From Leucobacter sp042726155 (GTDB lineage: Bacteria > Actinomycetota > Actinomycetes > Actinomycetales > Microbacteriaceae), in the NCBI RefSeq assembly GCF_042726155.1, contig NZ_JBHXHV010000001.1:1426001-1490000 (forward strand): a stretch of 64,000 bases of DNA, written 5' to 3'. Of the stretch, positions 57,559-64,000 are shown one piece after another. Made by a program: the position numbers and the translations under genes. Numbering within the stretch: the stretch's first letter is position 1; each line of letters starts with the position of its first letter. The notes under the pieces are model-generated. The model was given only the letters and a program-made list of their open reading frames with translations, did no database searches and was not told where the DNA came from.

Positions 57559-58692
57559 TTGGTTCAGCACGACGTCTCTTCAGGGCTCGGCGAGTGGGGA
57601 AACCCAGACGAGGATCGCCGGCGTCGACGCCGGTACACGGTATTCGGCTGCATCGCGATCCCGATCTTGCTCGCCGCTGCCATCCCATCGCCGTACGCCA
57701 TCGAGCGGCCGGGTCCGGTGGTCGACACGCTCGGTGATGTGACGATCAATGCTGCCGCTGAGCCGGTAGTTTCATTTCCCGACGCGAAAACCTATCCGAC
57801 GACGGGGACACTGAATCTGCTCACCGTGCAGGTTCTTGGCAGTCCAGATCAGCGCCGCAGCTGGCTGTCACTGCTGCCAGCGGTCTTCGACCCTTCCCAG
57901 CGCATTGCGCCGCTCACCGACTTCTTTGTTGAGGGCGAGACGTCTGACGACCGCGACGCACAAAACACCGCATTGATGGCGAGTTCGCAGACTACCGCCG
58001 CCGCCGCCGCGTTCCGCGAGATAGGACAAGACGTGGGCGTAACCCTTACGGTTGCGCAGATCGGCAAGGGGAGCGCGGCTGACGGAGTCTTACGCGAGGG
58101 TGACGTCTTGAAGACGCTCGACGATGAACCGATCGTCGACTTCGCGATGCTGCGCACACGCACGGTCGCAGCGGGAGCCGGGGCAACGCTTCGGATCGGG
58201 ATCGAGCGTGAAGGGAAGCAGCAGACGGTTGACCTCAGTCCCACGATCCCTGATGGGGGTACTGAGCCGCTCATCGGCGCGACGATTTCAATCTCGTATG
58301 ATCTGCCGAGCGAAGCCGACATCAAGCTCGAAGACATCGGCGGCCCGAGCGCCGGCATGGTGTTTTCGCTCGCGATGGTCGATCGCCTGACGCCGGAGGA
58401 CATGCTCAACGGTTTGACCGTGAGCGGTACGGGCACCATGGCAGACACCGGCGAGGTGGGCCCCATCGGTGGGCTCGAGCAAAAAATGTGGGCCGCATCG
58501 CGTGCGAAGAGTGATCTATTTCTCATGCCGATCGGCAACTGTGCAGATGTTCCCGATCACATTCCCAGTGGCTTGCAGGTCGCTCCCGTCTCAACCCTGT
58601 CAGAGGCGATCGACGCGGTGGAAACGGCGGCTGCGGGCGACGATCCCGCCGGGCTTGAACGGTGCACAGCTGACAATTCTGCCGCCGGATAA
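57559..58692 (+). CDS. PDZ and Lon-type (S16) serine protease, membrane-anchored
   Basis: Rv3194c/YlbL-type protein, 377 residues. One N-terminal TM segment (about residues 27-47), an extracellular PDZ domain around residues 155-225 (GKGSAADGVLREGDVLKTLDD) and a C-terminal S16 domain with the Ser/Lys dyad in GGPSAGMVFSLAM and GPIGGLEQKMWAA. Function is envelope proteolysis (inference). TTG 57559 is chosen because AGGAG is 4 nt upstream and homology starts there; an ATG at 57427 would add 44 unrelated residues. Confidence 0.9.
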   Translation: MVQHDVSSGLGEWGNPDEDRRRRRRYTVFGCIAIPILLAAAIPSPYAIERPGPVVDTLGDVTINAAAEPVVSFPDAKTYPTTGTLNLLTVQVLGSPDQRRSWLSLLPAVFDPSQRIAPLTDFFVEGETSDDRDAQNTALMASSQTTAAAAAFREIGQDVGVTLTVAQIGKGSAADGVLREGDVLKTLDDEPIVDFAMLRTRTVAAGAGATLRIGIEREGKQQTVDLSPTIPDGGTEPLIGATISISYDLPSEADIKLEDIGGPSAGMVFSLAMVDRLTPEDMLNGLTVSGTGTMADTGEVGPIGGLEQKMWAASRAKSDLFLMPIGNCADVPDHIPSGLQVAPVSTLSEAIDAVETAAAGDDPAGLERCTADNSAAG

Positions 58693-58785
58693 TTCGGGCA
58701 GCGGGCTAAGACCGCCCCCGGGTTTTGTCAGCGCAGCCCGGTAGGGTGAAGTGACCCATCCCCGCCCTGCACCCTCGTGTGCGCA

Positions 58786-61700
58786 ATGGACAGGAAAGTG
58801 AACGAAGACGTGACCGACCCGAACCCCCCGGCCCCGGCCATTCGACGGCGTCGGCTTTCGCCGCTCGCAATTACCGTCATCCTGGTGGTGATCCTCATCC
58901 TGGGCTTCCTCGCGGTTGCCTCGGTGATGTCTGAGGTGCTGTGGTACCGCCAGACCGGTTATCTGCCGGTGCTCACGACGCAGTGGCTCGCAGCGGGCGT
59001 GATGTTTGTGATCGGGTTCCTGGGTATTTCGGTGCCGGTTTTCTTCGCGATCGATATCGCGTATCGCAAGCGGCCCGTATATGCGCGGCTCACCGCCCAA
59101 CTCGACCGGTACCAGGAGCTCTTTGAGCCACTGCGTCGCCTCGTGAAGTGGGTGTTGCCCGCGGTCATTGGACTGTTCGGCGGATTCAGCACCGCGGCCC
59201 AGTGGCAAACCGCCCTGCTTTGGCTCAATGGCGAGAACGCTGGCGAAAAAGATGCGCAGTTCGGTCTCGACATCTCGTTCTACCTGTTCGATCTTCCGAT
59301 GCTGCAGGGCATCGTCGCGTTCGCTTCGGCCGCGACGCTGCTCGCACTGATTGCGGGAGTCGCTACGAGCTACCTCTACGGTGGCATCGCCTTTGCCGGG
59401 CGCGATGTGCGCGTCTCGAAGTCGACGCGCATTCAGGCTGCTGTGCTCGCCACTCTGTATCTCGTGCTGCAGGCGGCAAGCCTGTGGCTCGACCAGTACA
59501 GCACGCTCACGGGCTCCGGTGGTATCCGCACGGGCGCAATGTTCCAGGACGTGAACGCCGTGATCCCGGGTAAGCAGATTCTCGCCGGCATTGCCGTGCT
59601 CGTCGCCATCCTGTTCATCGTGACATCGTTCACTGGCAAGTGGCGATTGCCGGTTATCGGTACCGCGCTGCTTATCGCCTCGAGCCTGGTGCTCGGCGTC
59701 GGGTACCCGTGGGCTGTCCAGCAGTTCCAGGTCGGGCCCGATGAGAAGAGCCTCGAGTCCGAGTACATCGAGCGCAACATCGCGGCGACCCGCACGGCGT
59801 ACGGTATCGATGACGTCAAGATGGAGCGGTACGACGCCGTCACGGATGCAGAGCCAGGCGCGCTGCGCAACGATGCGGCGACCACCGCGAACATTCGCAT
59901 CATGGACCCCGAGATCGTGTCGCCGACATTTGCGCAGCTCGAGCAGATTCGTCAGTACTACAAGTTCCCGGACTCGTTGAATGTTGACCGCTACGAAATT
60001 GACGGTCAGGTTGAAGACACCGTTTCGGCGGTGCGTGACATCAACATCGAGGAGCAGACCGGTTGGTACAACCGCACGCTCGTCTACACGCACGGCTACG
60101 GCCTCGTGGCGGCCTACGGTAATCAGCGTTCGCCCGGCGGCGAGCCAGTCTTCTTGGAAAACGGCATCCCGACGAGCGGAAAACTCGGCACCTTTGAGCC
60201 GCGCGTGTACTTCGGTATGAACTCGCCCAAGTACTCGATCGTCGGTGGCGATCGCTCGAAGTCGATCGAGCTCGACTTCCCAGCCGACGCCGAGAGCAAC
60301 GCTGAGGCGTCTGCTGACGATGCGAAGCCGGCTGAGCCTGACGCGGCTGAAACCGAACAGGCGGTTGAGTCAGAAGAGACTGCAGAGGACGGCGGTCGTC
60401 AGAACATGACGACGTTCACCGGCAACGGTGGCCCGGTGCTCAATAACATCTTCACCAAGCTGATCTATGCGCTGAAGTTCCAGGACATGGAGGTGCTGCT
60501 GTCGGGCGCCGTGGTCGACGGGTCGCAGATTCTGTACGACCGTAACCCGGTGGATCGCGTGCAGAAGGTTGCACCGTATCTGACGGTTGATAAGGCGCCG
60601 TACGCCTCGGTCGTCGATGGCCGAGTCGTCTGGATCGTCGATGGGTACACGACCTCTGACAACTACCCCTACTCCGAGACGTCAGACATGAATGATTTGA
60701 CCGTCGACGCTGACAATCCGCAGCGGGACGCCCTGGGGAAGCCGATCAACTACATTCGCAACTCGGTGAAGGCGACCGTCGACGCCTACGATGGCAGCGT
60801 TTCGCTCTACGCCTGGGACACCGAAGATCCGCTTCTGAAGTCGTGGGGCAAGATTTTCCCCGGCACGCTCAAGAGCGTCTCAGACATGAGCGGTGACCTG
60901 CTCAGCCACGTGCGGTACCCCAGCGACCTGTTCAAGGTGCAGCGCGCGATGCTCGGCGAATACCACGTCACCGACGCCGACGCGTTCTACTCCGCCGAAG
61001 ACAAGTGGCGCACGCCCGATGATCCGGTATCCAGCACGAAGCAGGGGGCCGCGAAGCTTGCGCAACCGCCGTATTACCTGACGCTCGCGGCAGGCGCCGA
61101 GGCCGATCCGAACTATTCGATCTATTCGACCTACATCCCCGCTCAGTCTGGTGCGGGGTCCAGGGATATTTTGACCGGTTACCTCGCGGCGAATTCAAAT
61201 GCGGGTACGACCGACGGCAAGGTGTCGGAGGATTACGGCACGCTGAAGTTGCTCACACTGCCGAAGGGCGACCCGATTCCGGGGCCGGGCCAGGTGCAGA
61301 ACAGCTTCACCACCGACTCCAAGGTCTCGAATCTGCTCAATATCTTGCGCCAAGGTGAGAGCCAAGTGATCAGTGGCAACCTGCTCACGCTGCCCGTGGG
61401 TGGTGGTCTGCTGTACGTTCAGCCGGTGTATGTGCAGGCAAAATCGGGTACGAGTTTCCCGATTCTCCAGAAGGTACTGGTGTCGTTTGGTGATCAGATT
61501 GCGTTCGAAGACACGCTCGATGAGGCCCTCGACGCGCTCTTCGGTGGCAATTCCGGTGCCGACGCTGGTGACACCGGCACGACGCCGACGACTGAAGATC
61601 CAGACACGAGTGGGGACGATACCGGCGGTGATACCAGCGCAGGATCGGGTTCGGGTACAGGCTCAGGTGCGACCGCTACGCTCGACGCCTCGCTCAAGGA

Positions 61701-61818
61701 GATGAAGGACGCACTTGAAGCTCGCGATACCGCGATGCAGAAGGGCGACTGGACGGCGTACGGTGAGGCCGATGACCGCCTGAAGAAGGCGATCGAGGCC
61801 GCGCTAGCTGCGGAATAG
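58786..61818 (+). CDS. UPF0182 family large membrane protein
   Basis: UPF0182 protein (Rv3193c-type), 1010 residues from ATG 58786; GTG 58777, 58798 or 58810 are alternatives. About seven TM segments fall in the first 320 residues, followed by a large extracellular domain with NIRIMDPEIVSPTFAQLEQ and RYPSDLFKVQRAMLGEYHV. Two acidic low-complexity parts occur: residues about 495-535 and a Gly/Thr/Asp/Ser linker near 920-960 before a terminal coiled-coil-like helix. A TAGGGT at 58742-58747 may be its -10. Function unknown. It follows the S16 protease as in mycobacteria, and a T-tailed terminator follows. Confidence 0.92.
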   Translation: MDRKVNEDVTDPNPPAPAIRRRRLSPLAITVILVVILILGFLAVASVMSEVLWYRQTGYLPVLTTQWLAAGVMFVIGFLGISVPVFFAIDIAYRKRPVYARLTAQLDRYQELFEPLRRLVKWVLPAVIGLFGGFSTAAQWQTALLWLNGENAGEKDAQFGLDISFYLFDLPMLQGIVAFASAATLLALIAGVATSYLYGGIAFAGRDVRVSKSTRIQAAVLATLYLVLQAASLWLDQYSTLTGSGGIRTGAMFQDVNAVIPGKQILAGIAVLVAILFIVTSFTGKWRLPVIGTALLIASSLVLGVGYPWAVQQFQVGPDEKSLESEYIERNIAATRTAYGIDDVKMERYDAVTDAEPGALRNDAATTANIRIMDPEIVSPTFAQLEQIRQYYKFPDSLNVDRYEIDGQVEDTVSAVRDINIEEQTGWYNRTLVYTHGYGLVAAYGNQRSPGGEPVFLENGIPTSGKLGTFEPRVYFGMNSPKYSIVGGDRSKSIELDFPADAESNAEASADDAKPAEPDAAETEQAVESEETAEDGGRQNMTTFTGNGGPVLNNIFTKLIYALKFQDMEVLLSGAVVDGSQILYDRNPVDRVQKVAPYLTVDKAPYASVVDGRVVWIVDGYTTSDNYPYSETSDMNDLTVDADNPQRDALGKPINYIRNSVKATVDAYDGSVSLYAWDTEDPLLKSWGKIFPGTLKSVSDMSGDLLSHVRYPSDLFKVQRAMLGEYHVTDADAFYSAEDKWRTPDDPVSSTKQGAAKLAQPPYYLTLAAGAEADPNYSIYSTYIPAQSGAGSRDILTGYLAANSNAGTTDGKVSEDYGTLKLLTLPKGDPIPGPGQVQNSFTTDSKVSNLLNILRQGESQVISGNLLTLPVGGGLLYVQPVYVQAKSGTSFPILQKVLVSFGDQIAFEDTLDEALDALFGGNSGADAGDTGTTPTTEDPDTSGDDTGGDTSAGSGSGTGSGATATLDASLKEMKDALEARDTAMQKGDWTAYGEADDRLKKAIEAALAAE

Positions 61819-61833
61819 CAGGTACGAACGTTC

Positions 61834-61879
61834 GCAGCGGGGTTCGGGTGACTTTGGTCGCCCGAGCCCCGCTGCTTTT
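61834..61879 (+). terminator. Rho-independent terminator of the UPF0182 gene
   Basis: An 18-bp stem with two G:U pairs (61834-61851 with 61858-61875), followed by TTTT at 61876-61879. Confidence 0.92.
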
Positions 61880-62021
61880 GGTGTACTCGTCTGTCGCGGT
61901 ACACGGGGCAGGAGCCAATCGTGAGGGGAGAGCAGAGTCGGTTCGTCGCTCACAGGCCGAAGATCCCGGAACGCCAAAAATACCCGGCGGGCGCTAAAAC
62001 TGCTCGCGCGATACACAGCCA

Positions 62022-62063
62022 AAAGGCCCTTGATCTGGAACGAATTCCTGATCAAGGGCCTTT
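62022..62063 (-). terminator. Rho-independent terminator of tRNA-fMet
   Basis: A 14-bp perfect stem (62022-62035 with 62050-62063) and 14-nt loop, just past the tRNA 3' end on the minus strand. The stem's A/T ends give a T-tract as the minus strand leaves it. The stretch 61880-62021 holds no gene that I can support. Confidence 0.9.
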
Positions 62064-62068
62064 CTTCG

Positions 62069-62142
62069 TTGCGGGGGCGGGATTTGAACCCACGACCTCC
62101 GGGTTATGAGCCCGGCGAGCTACCGAACTGCTCCACCCCGCG
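62069..62142 (-). tRNA. initiator tRNA-fMet (CAT anticodon)
   Basis: Full cloverleaf of 74 nt without CCA, which is not encoded (CGA follows). The anticodon loop is CTCATAA between GGG and CCC, the three G:C pairs of initiators, and C1 faces A72 as a mismatch, the other initiator hallmark. TTCAAAT forms the T loop. A strong terminator follows. Confidence 0.97.
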
Positions 62143-62310
62143 GCACAAGACATTACTCTAGCACGGCATTCTGGGCGGTGCAAACTCGGCGTGTCTCGTC
62201 CCTGTGGACAGCGCCAGCGTGATGTTCGCCGCACGGGGGAGTATCACTGCACGCCATCCCGTGACCGCACCGGGTACGGCAGCTCCTGACTCGCGGCCTC
62301 GAAAGGAATT

Positions 62311-64000
62311 ATGAATATGACTGCTAGAACACCGCCACCGAGCGTGCGCGGACGGCAATGCGGATCACATGAGAAGCCACCGGCCCCTCGCCTCGCCGCA
62401 CTTGTCAGCGGGATCGTGGCGGGCGTGATTGCCGTTGCCGGTGCACTCACTGGTGCACCGACCGTCGCGCACGCGGTTCCGAGGGGAGAGTCGGTGTCGT
62501 TTAGTGGTGGGCTGACGATTTCAAATTTTGTGTTGCCCAGTGGCTCTCGCGCCTATTGCATCGAAGTGGGGCGAAATGAGCCGTCGGGGTACGTCTCATC
62601 GCTCGGCCGACTCACCTATCTACCAGGCGAGAGCGGATCATTTCCGTCCTGGGGTGACCCGCATGGCATGCGACAGATGAACTATCTGATTGACCACCAC
62701 GGTCAAACCGCGAACGCGTGGAAAGCGGCCGCGGTGCAGCTCACAATTTGGCGGATGCGTGAGAACTTCCGGTCGGGGAACACAGCGCTTGATCGCAAAA
62801 TCCACGTGTTGGAGGGTTCCGCCCGTGGGCAGAGACTGATTGCTGAATCTGATCGTCTCTACGCCGATGCAAAGTCGAAGGCCAAGCCGCCCGCCGCACC
62901 CAAGCCTGTGACGCGCACGTTACGTGTTGCGCCCGATCCGAGCGGCGCTGCTGGTCGCTACCGCGTCGCGTACCCGAAGGGTACGACCGCGTTGAGTGTC
63001 ACCGGGGGAGTGTTCGTGAGAAACGGCGTCGAATCAATCTCGGTTCCTCGGGGTGAGGCGTCCGCGAGGTATGTGCAGGTCAAAGCGGGCGCGCGACACA
63101 TTTCCGTGACGGGAACGTGGGCGTCCCAGGGTGGCCGCGGCTGGGAGCCCGCACTTGAAGTGCACGACACAGCGACCGCATCAGGCGCGAGCGGTCAACG
63201 AATCGCCGTAGCCGTCGGGAGCTCGTCGGGGCCCGACACGACCGGCAGATTCAAGGCTGCGCGTCACGACGTGCCGCCACCGTCTGCACCTCCTCGGGTA
63301 GCTTCGCAGGCGCAGCCGAGCGCCACCGTCGGGGGCACCATGACGGACTCTGTGATCGTGTCGCAGGCACCTGATACAACGGTTGAGATGTGGCCTGAGG
63401 CGGTCACCGATTTCACGGCGTACCTCGAACCAGAGGTTGGCGCTCAAAAATATGACGAGCGTTGGCAGCCAGTCTTGGGTGACGAGTACTTGGCGCAGGC
63501 GGCGGAGCCTGAGACGGGTGCGCTGCTCTGGAACGAGTGGTGGGGGAACTCGCGGGGCGAAGCGCTGCTCGACGGCACTGGAAGCCGCATCCCAGTAGCC
63601 GACGACACCGGCGCTCCGACGAGCGGCGTGAGCGCTGATGGCACGGACTACCCGGTAGTGGCGCTCGACGGAAATGGAAGGCCAGAAATCGACGACGCTG
63701 GCAATCCGGTGCTGTTGACGGGGCGAGACCCGGTGATGGAAGAACGCCGCGATCCCGTGACCTGGAGTGAAGTGGAGCTCGCCGGTCTCAGCACCGAGGA
63801 GCGATGCCTCGCTCAACCGGTGTTCCACGGCGGAAAAGTACCCGTCAATCAGCCGGGCACGTTCACATCGCCAGAGGTGCCCGTGCACTCGGGAGGCACG
63901 ATTCACTGGGTCGAGCGAGTCGTGTCGAGCGGCAAGACAGTGCACGAGGGACGCTGCGGGCTCGCAAACGAAACGACGAAAATTGACCAACCCGCTGTGG
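62311..64000 (+). CDS. secreted thioester-domain-like surface adhesin, 3'-truncated
   Basis: A long open frame with no stop, running off the window (over 560 codons). ATG 62317 fits the AAAGGA ribosome site (9 nt) better than ATG 62311. Residues 26-55 form a signal peptide, cleaved about AHA-VP. The first mature domain has AYCIEVG (Cys83) and AAVQLTIWRM (Gln143), matching the Cys...Gln-xx-IW layout of TQXA/thioester domains that make an internal Cys-Gln thioester for covalent binding to host surfaces. A Pro/Ala linker and further beta-rich modules follow, including LDGNGRPEIDDAGNPVLLTG-type repeats. A sortase signal would be beyond the window. Confidence 0.75.
   Translation, partial: MNMTARTPPPSVRGRQCGSHEKPPAPRLAALVSGIVAGVIAVAGALTGAPTVAHAVPRGESVSFSGGLTISNFVLPSGSRAYCIEVGRNEPSGYVSSLGRLTYLPGESGSFPSWGDPHGMRQMNYLIDHHGQTANAWKAAAVQLTIWRMRENFRSGNTALDRKIHVLEGSARGQRLIAESDRLYADAKSKAKPPAAPKPVTRTLRVAPDPSGAAGRYRVAYPKGTTALSVTGGVFVRNGVESISVPRGEASARYVQVKAGARHISVTGTWASQGGRGWEPALEVHDTATASGASGQRIAVAVGSSSGPDTTGRFKAARHDVPPPSAPPRVASQAQPSATVGGTMTDSVIVSQAPDTTVEMWPEAVTDFTAYLEPEVGAQKYDERWQPVLGDEYLAQAAEPETGALLWNEWWGNSRGEALLDGTGSRIPVADDTGAPTSGVSADGTDYPVVALDGNGRPEIDDAGNPVLLTGRDPVMEERRDPVTWSEVELAGLSTEERCLAQPVFHGGKVPVNQPGTFTSPEVPVHSGGTIHWVERVVSSGKTVHEGRCGLANETTKIDQPAV

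Noticed and set aside
58751..58801. Short upstream open frame (GTG 58751) before the UPF0182 gene
   Set aside because: The candidate -10 at 58742-58747 leaves only 3 nt to this GTG, too few for leaderless initiation, and there is no ribosome site.
58600..60093. 497-residue antisense frame across the S16 and UPF0182 genes
   Set aside because: Composition is rich in Arg, His and Glu without any fold motif, and it spans two well-supported genes on the plus strand.
63181..63990. 269-residue minus-strand frame at the right edge
   Set aside because: It lies opposite the adhesin frame, which has a signal peptide, ribosome site and domain motifs; the minus-strand translation has none.

Overview
The window is high-GC chromosomal DNA from an actinobacterium, most likely a Microbacteriaceae member. 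The evidence is a WhiB1-type regulator, an AdnAB-like helicase-nuclease pair, UPF0182, DUF3107 and DUF3097 proteins, the zinc-anti-sigma pair sigR/rsrA, an LATTG-type cell-wall sorting signal and many GTG/TTG starts. A Leucobacter-like genus is possible but cannot be fixed from the sequence. I see no prophage, insertion sequence, CRISPR array or rRNA; the only tRNA is initiator tRNA-fMet.

Layout. 0-6.5 kb: 3' part of mdh, argG, a WhiB regulator, a small membrane protein, bcp, and the rsgA-aroA pair. 6.5-14.5 kb: sigR-rsrA and a hypothetical; a minus-strand run of SUFU-like protein, alpha/beta hydrolase, small HExxH protein and arginase-family enzyme; DUF3097; a lipoprotein; an LCP protein and an LATTG surface protein. 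14.8-22.5 kb: MFS exporter, 3-hydroxyisobutyryl-CoA hydrolase-like protein, an orphan DNA methyltransferase translationally coupled to a MocR-type regulator, a DtxR-type regulator, and two SMR exporters behind a guanidine-III riboswitch. 22.5-33.5 kb: lipoprotein, a divergent adenosylhomocysteinase-like protein plus an amidohydrolase, an amino-acid ABC transporter, a DHA2 exporter, a LysR regulator and an Orn/Lys/Arg decarboxylase. 33.5-44 kb: DUF885 peptidase, SEC-C protein, aminopeptidase P, PHP phosphoesterase, DEAD-box helicase, ferritin-like MiaE-type protein, rlmC, coaBC and DUF3107. 44-62 kb: adnA-adnB, a kinase-fold protein, nudC, uvrD2, a ThiF/cyclodehydratase-like protein, a DUF2342 metalloprotease, a PDZ-S16 protease and UPF0182. 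This block closely follows the order of the Mycobacterium tuberculosis Rv3193c-Rv3202c neighbourhood. 62-64 kb: tRNA-fMet and the 5' part of a secreted thioester-domain-like surface protein that runs off the end.

Three themes recur. First, at least 17 genes have a TANNNT -10 hexamer exactly 6-7 nt before the start codon, so leaderless transcription appears to be a main mode of expression here; three more have one-mismatch variants. Second, many genes are separated by long near-perfect hairpins (terminators), and several intergenic gaps carry tandem or palindromic repeats, with short-unit repeat expansions also inside coding regions. Third, several enzyme-fold proteins have lost canonical active-site residues: the MocR lysine, the kinase-fold Asp residues, the adenosylhomocysteinase histidines, the NudC zinc cysteines and the HExxH of the DUF2342 protein. 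These are candidates for altered function. The most promising little-described unit is the adenosylhomocysteinase-like/amidohydrolase pair at 23.1-26.0 kb; the best-supported regulatory discovery is the guanidine-III riboswitch at 21249-21286.
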